Source: VAZQ01 sp963817015 (lineage in GTDB: Bacteria > Pseudomonadota > Alphaproteobacteria > Rhizobiales > Xanthobacteraceae). Taken from it: a stretch of 64,000 bases of DNA. The position numbers and the translations under genes were made by a program. Positions 1 to 9,862 of this stretch are shown here, one piece after another. Under the pieces are notes generated by a model. That model had not been told where the DNA came from. It saw only the letters and a program-made list of their open reading frames with translations, and did no database searches. Position 1 is the stretch's first letter; each line of letters starts with the position of its first letter. Location of the stretch: contig CAWFMV010000010.1 of assembly GCA_963817015.1 (NCBI GenBank), positions 124,001 through 188,000 on the forward strand, read 5' to 3'.

Positions 1-837
1 AGTTACCTGGCAGAGCCTTCGACACCGGCGCTTCCGGTCCGCTGGCCACCTGGTCACGCAGGAGCTTTGGGTCGTAGACCATCTCGCGCGCGGCCAGAAC
101 TGCACCGGCCGGTCCGGATTGCTTTCGCCGGAGGAGAACGAGTCGCCGAGCGCGACCACGAAAATGTCCTCGACCACGACGTCGCGCTCGCGCAGGTCAC
201 GGCCATCAGGCAGCCGCACCGCGACCGAGACGCCCGACTGCGCGCGGTCCTGCGAATAAGGAACGCGCGCGATGGTGAGCTTGTCCTTGCAGGGCAGCTT
301 CTTCTGCTCGGCTTTGCCGCCGGCCTTGCGCGGCTGCCACGCCCAGAAGCAATCGCCGGTCGCATCAGCCAGCTTATCAGGCGGGATCTGGATCACGACG
401 GTGTGGGCGTCGGGCAGAACGTAGTCTTCCCTGGCGCTGCCCCAGGAATAACGGCGCTCGCAGGTCGCCAGATAGCGCCGCGGCTTGCCGTTCGTGTCGT
501 AGCAGGTGTCGTTGACGGTCTGCGATGCCCAGCCGAGGCGGCTCTGCTGGTACTGCCGGCCGGCGGTCGCTGCGCATTTGTCGGGCGAGGACGAATCCCT
601 GCAGTCGGGATCGTTGAGCTTGCGCTCGGTGCGCCAGACAATGTCGTTAGGGAGCGCGCCATTGCCGCGGACCGCGTTGTAGGCGGCCTCGTGCATCGCG
701 AACGAGCGGGAGCTCTTGAAAAACCGGAACGGGTTCTCGACCTGCCAGATCAGGTCTTGCGCCGTCGCCGAGCTTGCGTGAAGTGCTGAGAAAAGACTAA
801 CCAGACCGACCGTCGTCGCGAGCGCGTAGCGACTCAT
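1..837 (-). CDS. Exported SGNH/GDSL-like hydrolase, 3' part outside window
   Basis: The protein starts at an ATG complementary to 835-837 with a typical Sec signal peptide (MSRYALATTVGLVSLFSALH, then ASSATAQ) and should be exported to the periplasm. About 210 residues in is the block DIFVVALGDSFSSGESNP, which has the G-D-S nucleophile motif of SGNH/GDSL lipases and esterases. The region before it is cysteine-containing and has no family I recognise. Near position 95 the frame slips by one base and continues as AAREMVYDPKLL, so the C-terminal part lies in another frame and leaves the window at base 1. The catalytic Asp-His pair would be beyond the edge. Substrate unknown. Confidence 0.55.
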   Translation of the reverse strand, partial: MSRYALATTVGLVSLFSALHASSATAQDLIWQVENPFRFFKSSRSFAMHEAAYNAVRGNGALPNDIVWRTERKLNDPDCRDSSSPDKCAATAGRQYQQSRLGWASQTVNDTCYDTNGKPRRYLATCERRYSWGSAREDYVLPDAHTVVIQIPPDKLADATGDCFWAWQPRKAGGKAEQKKLPCKDKLTIARVPYSQDRAQSGVSVAVRLPDGRDLRERDVVVEDIFVVALGDSFSSGESNPDRPVQFWPRARWSTTQSSCVTRWPADRKRRCRRLCQVT

Positions 838-950
838 GACATGCCCTCCGCAGCCCCCACCGAGAGGCTATGATACCCTTAGTCGACCTGCCAAGCGCGA
901 AAGTTCATCGTTCGGTCACCAAAATGCCACACCGGCCCTGGGATTGTGTC

Positions 951-1505
951 ATGGCGTTGAAATCATTTAGGAAATTAATCATTTCACGGATTCCCGTTTT
1001 ACCATTTCTGGCGCCATGGCTGGCGCTCGGGCTCACCGGCTGCATCAGCGCGACCGGGCCGATCCTGGGTGACGCCAAAGCGATTCTAGGAGACCGTATC
1101 CAGGTACATGCGTTCGCCAGCCCCAAGGACGGCACACGGGATTACTCGACTGGCATCTTTGAGTGGAGCGGCAGCCGCTATGTCCGCCGCTCCGGCGACT
1201 TTACCGACTTCACCATCCATCCCTATGAGGGTCGCGACCTGATCATCCAGAGCCGCGCCAGCCGCGGCAGCTCCATCATCGACTTTGGCTTGGCGCGCCG
1301 GATCGCCGAAGGCGTCTACCTCATCATCCCGATCCAGGAGGAGGACGCCGATGAGCCGACCCGCGCGCGCTTCTGCACCAAGACACAGGGCGCCTCCTGC
1401 CGAATCTCGACACCCGAGCAACTGTTCGTGTTCGCGCGCGCGACCGCGGCCCGCGACGAGGACAACGGCGGGGTTGCGGTGGTGGTAGCAGCGCCGAGGC
1501 GGTAA
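951..1505 (+). CDS. Putative lipoprotein, unknown function
   Basis: A 184-residue protein. I chose the ATG at 951 because it gives a basic N-terminus, a hydrophobic stretch and a lipobox L-T-G-C (GLTGCISATG), the hallmark of an outer- or inner-membrane lipoprotein processed by signal peptidase II. An upstream ATG at 870 would put 27 poorly hydrophobic residues in front. The mature part has an acidic block (IQEEDADEPTRARFC) and ends in AAPRR. I do not recognise a family. It is divergent from the exported hydrolase at the window edge. Confidence 0.6.
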   Translation: MALKSFRKLIISRIPVLPFLAPWLALGLTGCISATGPILGDAKAILGDRIQVHAFASPKDGTRDYSTGIFEWSGSRYVRRSGDFTDFTIHPYEGRDLIIQSRASRGSSIIDFGLARRIAEGVYLIIPIQEEDADEPTRARFCTKTQGASCRISTPEQLFVFARATAARDEDNGGVAVVVAAPRR

Positions 1506-1564
1506 TCCTGCGCGGGCGTTAGCGCTGAGACGTACAACACACCGCGCTGAGTGGGAGGCAACGA

Positions 1565-2011
1565 ATGGCTGACTATCACGCGCTCACCGCGCTGGCGTTG
1601 AGGTTGCTGCATCCCGTCATGGCCGATGAGCTGCCGAATGAGATGCTTTTCCAGTGCGAAGGAAAGATGAATGCCGTGCTGGACGTCCCAAAACCGCAAA
1701 CGCGTGACAGCATCTTCCGCATCAATCTTCGTTTGCGGGACGGAGTGATCGTCGATACGCAGACAGGTCTCGTTGAGGGCGCTGAGTGCACGCAGGAAAA
1801 CGGTGAGATAAAATGCAAGGTGACAAAGCTTTATCCGCTGGCCAACTCGGTCGTAAAGAGATTCAGCACTGTTGTGATCAACAGGAAGACGCGTGAGTTA
1901 ACGCTGTGGCTCGAGTCATGGGACTACAATGGGAATGATGCGTCGGGGACGCCGACAGCTCACTTGCGAGTATTGAGGACAGGTATTTGCCGCGACGACG
2001 TTCTGTTTTAG
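1565..2011 (+). CDS. Hypothetical exported protein
   Basis: 148 residues. The N-terminus (MADYHALTALALRLLHPVMA) resembles a weak or damaged signal peptide ending at ADELPNEM. The mature part alternates polar and hydrophobic residues as a small beta-sheet protein would (FRINLRLRDGVIVDTQTG, then LWLESWDYNG) and has cysteines at about 47, 78, 86 and 142. No family recognised. A shorter authentic signal sequence in another frame upstream of 1600 is possible, so the start is uncertain. Confidence 0.5.
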   Translation: MADYHALTALALRLLHPVMADELPNEMLFQCEGKMNAVLDVPKPQTRDSIFRINLRLRDGVIVDTQTGLVEGAECTQENGEIKCKVTKLYPLANSVVKRFSTVVINRKTRELTLWLESWDYNGNDASGTPTAHLRVLRTGICRDDVLF

Positions 2012-2054
2012 AGCGCGACCCGAATAAGTGACGACGGACGGAGCAACAGTTTCC

Positions 2055-2138
2055 GTTCGCCCCCGCGGAAGCGAGGGCCCAGTCTCGGAGAAATCATTGT
2101 GCTTGGCCCCTGGGTCCCTGCTTTCGCGGGGACGAGCG
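2055..2138. repeat. REP-like imperfect palindrome
   Basis: Two arms, CCCCGCGGAAGCGAGGGCCC and TGGGTCCCTGCTTTCGCGGG, face each other around a short AT-rich centre between two genes. The same core (GTCCCCGCGAAGGCGGGGAC) recurs at 50,915-51,013 and 58,306-58,425, so this is one family of dispersed intergenic palindromes. Confidence 0.6.
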
Positions 2139-2158
2139 GAGAGCATCGTCCGTGCCGT

Positions 2159-3134
2159 TCACTCCGGCTTGATGTTGGCGGCGCGGATCACCCTGGCCCA
2201 TTTCTCGGTTTCATCGGCTACGAGCTTGCCAAAATCAGCCGGCGAGCCTGACAGAGCACTGCCCCCGAGCTCGGCGATACGCGCCGCGATCTTTGGATCG
2301 GCAAGCGCCGCATTGATCTCCTTGTTGAGCAGCTCGATGATCTCGCGCGGCGTGTCCCTGGGCACACCAATGCCCTGCCAGCCGCTCGAACTCGTAGCCC
2401 GGCACGAACTCGCCAATCGTTGGAATATCCGGCAGCGTCTTGTTACGAGCCGCGGTCGTCACCGCCAAGACTCGCAGATGCCCAGACCTGACATATTCGA
2501 TCGAGCCCGGCAGCGTCGCGAAGGCGACCTGCAATTGTCCGGCGAGCAGATCGGTCAGCGCCAAGGCTTCGCCGCGATACGGGACATACAGGACGCTCGC
2601 GCCGGTCATCATCTTGAACAGCTCGCTCGAGAGATGACCGGCTCCGCCCGGATTGCCACCCGTGTTGATCGTGCCCGGATGGGCCTTGGCGTAGGCGATG
2701 AACTCGGGAACGCTCCGCACCGGAAAGCTCGGGTGCACCGTCATGACGTTGGCCACAGTCACCAGGCTCGCCACCGGCGCGATATCGCGGATGAAATTGA
2801 AGTTGAGCTTGTCGTAGAGCGTGGCGTTGATCGCTGCCGCCGCCGTGACATGAAGCAGCGTGTAGCCGTCGGGACGCGAGCGGACCACCGCTTCGGTGCC
2901 GATATTGTTGCCGGCACCCGGGCGGTTCTCGATGATGAAGGACTGGCCGAGCCGCTCGGAGAGCCACTGGCCGAGCAGACGAGCGTGGATATCGGCGGCC
3001 GACCCGGGCGCCGTCGTCACCACGATCCGCACCGGCCGCGCCGGATAGGCCTGCGCCTTCGCAATGCGCGGCGCGATTGGCACCGCCGCAGCGCCCGCGG
3101 CGAGCCGTAGAATATGCCGGCGTGAGCGTTGCAT
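2159..3134 (-). CDS. TTT (Bug-type) solute receptor
   Basis: Periplasmic binding receptor of the tripartite tricarboxylate transporter family. It has a twin-arginine-like signal (MQRSRRHILRLAAGAAAVP) followed by the family opening YPARPVRIVV and the blocks ENRPGAGNN, RSRPDGYTLL, VPYRGEALALTDLL and LPDIPTIGE. The C-terminal part (WQGIGVPRDTPREIIELLN) is one base out of frame near 2388, where an extra C sits between GCGG and TGG. No TctA or TctB membrane gene is nearby. Members bind carboxylates such as citrate, tartrate or aromatic acids; the ligand here is unknown. Confidence 0.85.
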
Positions 3135-3339
3135 CGATGGCTCCGTGTTCGATCGGACGCGTATGCTAGCAAAGCTTGACCACAAATGCGAAGAACCGAA
3201 CACCGCGGGAGGACGGCATGGCCTCCGATCGACCACAGAGCGGCGCGATTGCCCTACCGACCAGGATGAATTCTCTGTAATGTATCCGCAACGCCGCATG
3301 CACTTTCAACGACACGAGCACAACCACGGGAGGACATCG

Positions 3340-5308
3340 ATGAAAGCCATCACCCTCGCCCTGCTGCTGACCGCGACGACGAGCGCCGCCGAGGCGCGCG
3401 TCACGCGCATCGAGATCAGCAAGCGCGAGCCATTCGCGGCCGGCCAGGCGTTCGGATCAACCGGCTCCTATGAAAAGATTGTCGGCCGCTATCATGGCGC
3501 GCTCGACCCCTCCCATCCGCTCAACGCATCGATCGTCGATCTCGACAAGGCGCCGCGCAATGCGCAGGGGCAGGTCGAATACACGGCCGACTTCTATATC
3601 CTCAGGCCCGTCGATCTCGCGAAGGGCAACGGCGCGATCTTCTACGAAGCCAGCAACCGCGGCAGCAAGGCGATCCTCGCCCGCTTCAACAACGCCAGCG
3701 CCCGCAGCAACGATCCCTCGACCGCCGAGCATGCCGGCGACGGCTTCCTGATGCGGCGCGGCTTCACGCTCGTGTGGAACGGCTGGATGCCTGGCCTGCC
3801 GAGCGGCAACGATCTGCTTGCAGATCACGGTGCCCACCGCAAAAGGCCTCGCCCAGACCACCTGGGACGAGCTTCTGTTCAACGACGGCAAGACCACCGA
3901 AGGCCGCCTCACCTATCGGGCAGCATCGACCGACAAGAACGAGGCCAAGCTGATCGTGCGCGAGCGCAACAGCGATACGCCCGTGACCGTGCCGGCGGAG
4001 CAGTGGGAGTTCGTCGACGCCCGCACCATCCGGCTCCTCCCGGCCGGCACGCCGTTCCGCGTCGGCATGATCTACCAGCTCATCTACGGGCGGAGAATCC
4101 GCCGGTGAACGGCGTCGGCTTTGCGTCGACCCGCGACCTGATCTCGTTCCTGCGCTACGCCAAGGCGGACGATGCCGGCACGCCCAACCCGCTCGCCGCG
4201 GAGAGCGGCATCAGCCGCGTGCTCGGCACATGGCAACTCGCAGACCGGCCGCTATCTGCGCGACTTCATCTATTCCGGCTTCAACGAGGATGAATTCAAC
4301 CGGATCGTGCTCGACGGCGCGCTGCCGAACGTCGCGGCCGGTCGCATCTATCTCAACTACCGCTTCAGCCAGCCCAATCGCATCATCCCGGCCGGCCATG
4401 GCTTCATGCTGCTCCCGGGCGCGACCTTCCCCTACGCCTACGAGACGCAGACCGATCCCTTCACCGGCCAGAACGACGGCACGTTCGCGCGCTGCTCGGC
4501 GCGCGGCAATTGCCCGAAGCTCATCCACACCGTGAGCAGCACGGAGTATTGGCAGGGCGCGCATTCGCTCGTCACCACCGACCCGCTCGGCAAGCGCGAC
4601 AGCACGCCGCCCAGCAACGTGCGCATCTATCATTTCGCCGGCACCCAGCATCCCGGCGCCGAGGGCGGCGGCATGCCGGGCGTGTGTGCCAATCCCTCGA
4701 ACCGCACCGACTATCGGCCGTTCCTGCGCGCCGCACTCGTCAACCTCGACCGCTGGGTGAAGGACGGCGTGGCGGCGCCCGCGAGCCGCTATCCGCGCAT
4801 CGCCGACGGCACGCTGGTGGAGTCGTTCGAGATGGCGGCGATCCCCGGCATGACGCCGGTGAAGAGCCCGGCTCAGCGCCCGCGCATCGATTTCGGGCCC
4901 GACTTCGAAAAGGGCATCGTCAGCAAGGCGCTGCCGACCGAGCTCAAGGACACCTATCACGTGCTGGTCCCGAAGATCGACGCCGACGGCAATGAGGTCG
5001 CGGGCTTGCGGCTGCCCGAGATCGTGGTGCCGACCGGCACCGCGGCGGGCTGGAACGTGCGCGCGCCGGAAGCGGGCGCGGCCGGTGAGCTGTGCTATCT
5101 CGAAGGCTCGCTGGTTCCGTTCGCCAAGACCAAGGCCGAGCGCGAGGCCAAGAAAGATCCCCGCCTCTCGCTCGAGGAGCGCTACAAGGACCGCGCCGAC
5201 TATGCCGAGCGCATCAAGGCGGCGACCGCCGAGCTGCAGCGCGACGGCTACCTGCTCGAGGAGGATGCCACGCGCATCAACGCTCGCGCGGCGTCGGTCG
5301 CGTGGTGA
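3340..5308 (+). CDS. Exported alpha/beta hydrolase-domain protein
   Basis: About 655 residues once repaired. It begins with a signal peptide (MKAITLALLLTATTSAAEA) after a good ribosome site (GGGAGGAC). The N-terminal half is a beta-rich domain (RVTRIEISKREPFAAGQAFG); the C-terminal half has the nucleophile elbow AHGNSQTGRYLRDF (G-N-S-Q-T-G) and a late histidine block IYHFAGTQHPGAEG, both typical of the large secreted alpha/beta hydrolases with this two-part layout. Three frame slips are present: near 3819 and 4226 (one extra base each) and near 4088 (one base missing, where YEAENPPV is expected). Substrate not inferable. Confidence 0.75.
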
Positions 5309-5320
5309 CTGAAAGGAGCT

Positions 5321-5369
5321 GTCATTCCGGACATTGCGTAGCGACACGCTTAGCGACGATCCGGAATTC
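5321..5369. repeat. Short REP-like palindrome
   Basis: GTCATTCCGGACATTGCGTA is mirrored by CGACGATCCGGAATTC across a short loop. This is the common alphaproteobacterial REP layout with an ATTCCGGA / TCCGGAAT pair. It lies directly in front of meaB and overlaps any start codon placed upstream of 5370. Confidence 0.5.
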
Positions 5370-5378
5370 GTGAAAGCA

Positions 5379-6380
5379 ATGGCCGCGCGCGCCCACACTT
5401 CCGAAGCGGACGTCGCGCGGCTCGCACAGGCACTGCGCGCGGGCGATCGCGCGCTGCTTGCCCGCGCCATCACGCTGATCGAGAGCCGGCGCGCCGATCA
5501 CCAGCAAACGGCGCGCCAACTGGTGCAGATGCTGTTGCCGGCGACCGGCCAGGCCGTGCGTGTCGGCATCACCGGCACGCCCGGTGTCGGCAAGTCGACC
5601 ACCATCGACGCGCTCGGTAGCTACCTGACACAACAGGGCCGCAAGGTCGCGGTGCTGGCGGTCGATCCGTCCTCGACCCGCAGCGGCGGTTCGATCCTGG
5701 CCGACAAGACCCGCATGCCGCGGCTGGCGGCCGATCCCAACGCGTTCGTGCGCCCCTCGCCTGCCGCCGGCACGCTCGGCGGCGTCGCCGCGAAGACACG
5801 CGAGGCGATGCTGTTGTGCGAGGCGGCGGGCTACGACGTGGTGCTGGTCGAGACCGTCGGCACCGGCCAGTCGGAGACGGCCGTAGCCGACATGACCGAC
5901 TTCTTTCTGGTGCTGATGCTGCCGGGCGCGGGCGACGAGCTGCAGGGCATCAAGAAGGGCGTCGTCGAGCTCGCCGACATGCTCGCGGTCAACAAGGCGG
6001 ACGGCGACAACGTCAAGCGCGCAACGGCCGCTGCCGCCGAATATCGCGCGGCGCTCCATATCATCAGCGCGGGCTCCGAGCTGTGGACGCCGCCGGTCAT
6101 CACCTTCTCGGCCTTGACCGGCGACGGCATCGCGGAGCTGTGGGGGAAGGTCTCCGAGCATCGCGAGCGCATGAGCGCAGCCGGAGCGCTCGCCGCGCGA
6201 CGGCGCGAGCAGCAGGTCAAGTGGATGTGGTCTATGCTGGAAGCGCGCGTGATGGCGCGGCTCAAGTCCGATCCAACCTTGCGCGCGCGCCTGCCTAAGC
6301 TCGAAGCCGCGGTCGCGGCCGGACGGACCTCGCCCGCGGTCGCAGTCGACGAGCTCGCCAAGTCGCTGGGACTGTCGTGA
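5379..6380 (+). CDS. meaB: MeaB/ArgK-family GTPase
   Basis: A G3E-family P-loop GTPase of about 333 residues, the chaperone that loads and protects adenosylcobalamin-dependent acyl-CoA mutases. Visible motifs are the Walker A GTPGVGKST, the VDPSSTRSGGSILADKTRM block, the switch region LVETVGTGQSE and the guanine-binding NKAD. I prefer the ATG at 5379 (MAARAHTSEADVARL) because longer starts run into the palindrome upstream. Its stop overlaps the start of the next gene (TGATG). No mutase gene lies in the window, so its partner must be elsewhere. Confidence 0.92.
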   Translation: MAARAHTSEADVARLAQALRAGDRALLARAITLIESRRADHQQTARQLVQMLLPATGQAVRVGITGTPGVGKSTTIDALGSYLTQQGRKVAVLAVDPSSTRSGGSILADKTRMPRLAADPNAFVRPSPAAGTLGGVAAKTREAMLLCEAAGYDVVLVETVGTGQSETAVADMTDFFLVLMLPGAGDELQGIKKGVVELADMLAVNKADGDNVKRATAAAAEYRAALHIISAGSELWTPPVITFSALTGDGIAELWGKVSEHRERMSAAGALAARRREQQVKWMWSMLEARVMARLKSDPTLRARLPKLEAAVAAGRTSPAVAVDELAKSLGLS

Positions 6381-7015
6381 TGCCGCTCACGGTTCTCATT
6401 ACCGGCTTCGGTCCCTTTCCAGGCGCGCCGTTCAATCCGACCGGCGCGCTGGTCGAGCTGCTGGCGCGGCAATGGCCCGTGCAGGCCGGCACGCGACGCG
6501 TCGCGCATGTGTTTGCAACAAGCTACGGCACGGTCGATCGCGAGCTGCCGGCGTTGATCGCGCGCGAGCGGCCGGCAGCGCTCGTGATGTTCGGGCTCGC
6601 GCAGCGCACCCGGCATGTGCGGATCGAGACACTGGCACGCAACACGCTCTCGCGCACCCATGCCGACGTGGCGGGCATTCTGCCAACCGACAACGCCATC
6701 GTGGCGGATGCCCCGGCGGCCCTGGCGCTGCCGGCGCCCGCGCTGCGCCTTCTTGCCGCCGCGCGCACGGCCGGCGCACGGGCCGCACTCTCGCGCAATG
6801 CCGGCAGCTATCTCTGCAACTATCTGTGCTGGCGTGCGAGCGAAAGCGCCACAAGCACAGGCGGGCCGCAGGTCGCGACCTTCGTGCATGTGCCGCTGGT
6901 GCGTCCGCTGACGACAACAACAGCTGGAGCGACGCCGCACACGCTTGGCGATTTGGTCAGGGCCGGCGAGGCCATTGTCGAGGCCGCGATCATGGCGGCG
7001 CGCATACGGCATTGA
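6380..7015 (+). CDS. pcp: Pyroglutamyl-peptidase I family cysteine peptidase
   Basis: 211 residues. It removes N-terminal pyroglutamate from peptides in the cytoplasm. The N-terminal block VLITGFGPFPGAPFNPT is diagnostic; the catalytic cysteine sits in NAGSYLCNYLCW and the histidine in ATFVHVPL, with RIETLARN as the Glu region. The start overlaps the meaB stop, so the two are probably cotranscribed. Members of the family in this order are somewhat divergent from the classical enzyme, so peptidase activity is inferred. Confidence 0.85.
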   Translation: MPLTVLITGFGPFPGAPFNPTGALVELLARQWPVQAGTRRVAHVFATSYGTVDRELPALIARERPAALVMFGLAQRTRHVRIETLARNTLSRTHADVAGILPTDNAIVADAPAALALPAPALRLLAAARTAGARAALSRNAGSYLCNYLCWRASESATSTGGPQVATFVHVPLVRPLTTTTAGATPHTLGDLVRAGEAIVEAAIMAARIRH

Positions 7016-7050
7016 GCGCGGCGACTTGCCGCCGCGCTATTGCGCCAACG

Positions 7051-7095
7051 CTCATTGGAGCAAGGCTTGTTGGAACAAGGCTCATTGAAACAAGG
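7051..7095. repeat. Three 15-bp tandem repeats at gene ends
   Basis: CTCATTGGAGCAAGG, CTTGTTGGAACAAGG and CTCATTGAAACAAGG stand head to tail. They occupy the convergent gap after pcp and reach into the last codons of the asparaginase gene. Confidence 0.6.
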
Positions 7096-8089
7096 CTTCG
7101 GTCGGCCGCAGCGCGCCGATCATGAAGCCGTTCCAGTTGCGCAACGTCGGCCGCGCCAGATGATCGAGCGCCGCGCGCTCAGCCTCGCTCAGCGCGCCGA
7201 ACCGCGCGATCAGCGCCGCCATGATCACCTCACCGGCGCGCGCGCCGCCGTCGTCACATTTGACCGCGATGCCGAGGCCGCGATCCGGCAGCGCGCCGCA
7301 GTAGACACCTTCGGCACCGACTTTCACAAACGCACGCGCGCCGAGCCGCTGCATCACTTCCGTGCAGAAACGGCCGGTGCCGGCAACGTACCACGGATGC
7401 GCCGCGCAGGCGGCACGCAGCCGCGCAGTCGCCTTGGCACGCTCGGGCGCAAGCGCATGGCCGGTGCCGAAGCGCGCAAAGCCGAGCGCAAGATGCTTGA
7501 GCGGCACCGCCCAGGTCGGCACCGAGCAGCCGTCGATGGCGCGGCGCTCGTCGGGGATCGCGGCTCCTGTGACGCTTTCGATGACCGCTTTGACTTCCCG
7601 CTGCACCGGATGATCCGGCTCGATGTAGCCACGCGGATCGGCACCGAGCATGCAGGCCAGGCAAAGAAACCCGGAATGCTTGCCTGAGCAATTGTTATGC
7701 AGCGCGGAGGGCTCCTCGCCGGCGCGATAGAGCGCGCTCACGGACGGTGCGTGCATCGGCGGGTGCGCGCCGCACCGCAAGGCCGAGGCGTCGAGTCCGA
7801 TGCGGGTGAGCATCATCTGCGCGGTCGCGACATGGCCAGGCTCGCCGCCGTGCGACGCACAAGCGAGCGCCAGCTCATGATCGGCGAGCCCATAGCGATC
7901 GGCGGCGCCGGTCTCGATCAGCCGCAGCGCCTGCAACGCCTTGACGGAAGAACGCGGAAACACCGGGCGATCGACATCGCCGCACACGAATGCAGCAACG
8001 CCATCAGCATCCACGACCGCGATCGCGCCGCGATGGCGGCTTTCCACGACGGCGCCGCGCAGTACCTCAACCAGAACCGGATTGGCCAT
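7082..8089 (-). CDS. ansA: Asparaginase, rhizobial (AnsA-like) type
   Basis: 335 residues and in frame throughout. It should hydrolyse L-asparagine to aspartate and ammonia in the cytoplasm. It belongs to the thermolabile asparaginase II family of rhizobia, which is unrelated to E. coli AnsA/AnsB. The signature SALHNNCSGKHSGFLCLA and the blocks FPRSSVKALQALRLIE, ACASHGGEPGHV and VKCDDGGARAGE are clear. The start ATG is complementary to 8087-8089. Convergent with pcp and divergent from the DUF3750 gene. Confidence 0.88.
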   Translation of the reverse strand: MANPVLVEVLRGAVVESRHRGAIAVVDADGVAAFVCGDVDRPVFPRSSVKALQALRLIETGAADRYGLADHELALACASHGGEPGHVATAQMMLTRIGLDASALRCGAHPPMHAPSVSALYRAGEEPSALHNNCSGKHSGFLCLACMLGADPRGYIEPDHPVQREVKAVIESVTGAAIPDERRAIDGCSVPTWAVPLKHLALGFARFGTGHALAPERAKATARLRAACAAHPWYVAGTGRFCTEVMQRLGARAFVKVGAEGVYCGALPDRGLGIAVKCDDGGARAGEVIMAALIARFGALSEAERAALDHLARPTLRNWNGFMIGALRPTEALFQ

Positions 8090-8124
8090 GATTCACCGTA
8101 AAACGAACTTCCCCAACATTGCGA

Positions 8125-8143
8125 ATTGTTCATGTGCAACAAT
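8125..8143. promoter_or_regulatory. Inverted repeat in divergent promoter gap
   Basis: ATTGTT-CATGTGC-AACAAT is a perfect 6-bp inverted repeat about 36 bp upstream of the asparaginase start and 74 bp upstream of the divergent gene. It could be an operator; no regulator gene is adjacent. Weak evidence. Confidence 0.25.
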
Positions 8144-8216
8144 GCCGCACAGGATTTGCGAGAGATAGCCCTACGCGCCATATTCCCGTCCCAACAGCTT
8201 TCACAATAGCGCACTC

Positions 8217-8999
8217 ATGCGTAACCCCATTCGAAAAGTGCTCATCGCAATCTTCATCCTCTTCCTGCTTCCGCTCGCCGTCCACGCCGCGCTCTATTTC
8301 TCGCAGGAGCGCGCGGGAAGCTTCCGTGACGCCGACTGGTCGAGCGTTGGCATGCTGCCGCCGGCAAGCGCCGACCAGGAGGCGCGGCTCATGGTGTTCA
8401 CCGGCCGCACCGGTCGCTGGCGAGGCATTTTCTCGGTTCACAGCTGGATCGTGTTCAAGCCGGCGAATGCCACGAATTGGAGACGCTATGACGTGGTTGG
8501 CTGGGGCCAGCCGGTGCGCATGAATGGCTGGGCGCCGGACAGCCGCTGGTTCGGCAACACGCCGCGTATCCTCGTCGACGTGCACGGTCCGCAGGCCACT
8601 GCGCTCATTCCCAAAGTGCAGGCGGCGATCGAGGAGTATCGCTACAACACCTTCGGCGACTATCGCCTCTGGCCGGGGCCGAACAGCAACACATTCATAG
8701 CAACCGTGCTGCGCGCGGTGCCCGAGCTGGGAATCACGCTGCCGTCCAACGCGGTCGGCAAGGATTTCCGCGCCTATCCGTATGCCGGCCTGTCCGACAG
8801 CGGCACCGGCGTCGAGGCGTCGCTCTTCGGGCTGCTCGGCGTCAAGGCCGGATGGGTGGAGGGCGTCGAGCTCAACTTTCTCGGCCTGGTGACCGGGTTT
8901 GATCTGCGCCATCCGGGCATCAAGCTTCCTGGCTTCGGTAGGCTTGGCCTGCCCGATGGCAGCGCGGTGGCTGCGCCGGCACACACGCGGGTTCAATAA
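8217..8999 (+). CDS. DUF3750 family protein
   Basis: 260 residues. One N-terminal membrane segment (VLIAIFILFLLPLAVHAALY) anchors a periplasmic domain. Conserved blocks of the family are ARLMVFTGRTGRWRGIFSVH and the N-x-N-T motif in GPNSNTFIATVLR. The function of the family is unknown; the shape (His block plus NSNTF) recalls NlpC/P60-like papain folds, but I would not call it a peptidase. Its last codons overlap the convergent exporter gene. Confidence 0.75.
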   Translation: MRNPIRKVLIAIFILFLLPLAVHAALYFSQERAGSFRDADWSSVGMLPPASADQEARLMVFTGRTGRWRGIFSVHSWIVFKPANATNWRRYDVVGWGQPVRMNGWAPDSRWFGNTPRILVDVHGPQATALIPKVQAAIEEYRYNTFGDYRLWPGPNSNTFIATVLRAVPELGITLPSNAVGKDFRAYPYAGLSDSGTGVEASLFGLLGVKAGWVEGVELNFLGLVTGFDLRHPGIKLPGFGRLGLPDGSAVAAPAHTRVQ

Positions 9000-9839
9000 A
9001 GTCTCACCAGTACGAGCCCGCAGACAATCAAGAACGCCGCCGCCATGCGCCCGGCGCGCAACGGCTCCTTGAGCACGATCACTGCGATCAAGGCGCCGAA
9101 CAGCACGCTGGTCTCGCGCAACGCCGCCACGATCGCGATCGGCGCCAGCGTCATGGCCCAGATCGCGATGCCGTAGGAGCCAAGCTGCAGCGCGCCACCC
9201 GCGAGCCCGGTGAGCCAGAGCCGCTTCGTATCGCCAAGCGCAGGAATGCCGCCACGCGTGAGCGCGTAGCAATGCCATCACCGGACCGATGCCGACGAAC
9301 AAAGCGGCCGAATAGGCATTGGCTGAGCCGGCGAGCCGTGCGCCGATGCCGTCCACGACCGAATAGGCGCAGATTGTTACCGCGGTGAACAAGGCGAAGC
9401 CCACCGCACGCCTATTAAGCTTCGCAAGGTCGCGGCCGCCGCGCAGCGAAAGCAGCAGCACCCCCGCGGCGAGAAGCGCGATGCCGAGCCAGCCAACGAG
9501 GCCGAGCCGCTCGCCGATGAACCAGGTGGTGACGGTCGCGGTCATCAGCGGCGCCGCCCCGCGCGCGATCGGATAGACCTGTCCCATGTCGCCGGTGCGA
9601 TAGCTTTCGATCAGCGCCGCGAAATAAACCAGATGGATCACGATCGAAGCGAGCACCCAGGGCCATGCTTCCCGCGCCGGCAGCCCGACGACAGGCAAGG
9701 CGAGCAGCGACACCAACGCGGCGCCAAGCGAGATCGCGACCGTGCTGGCAAGCGGATCGAGCCCACGCTTGATGGTGGCGTTCCAGCCGGCATGACAGGC
9801 AGCGGCGAACAGCACGGCGGCGAAGACGAACGCGTCCAT
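8993..9839 (-). CDS. DMT/EamA-family membrane transporter
   Basis: About 282 residues and roughly ten hydrophobic segments, the layout of drug/metabolite transporters that export small organic molecules across the inner membrane. Recognisable blocks are CHAGWNATIKRG near the N-terminus, QVYPIARGAAPLMTA (end of the first EamA repeat) and AALRETSVLFGALIAVIVL in the second. A single-base slip near 9265 separates the two repeats. The C-terminal codons overlap the end of the convergent DUF3750 gene. Confidence 0.8.
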
Positions 9840-9862
9840 GCTATCTCGCCTGCGGTGCGCAC

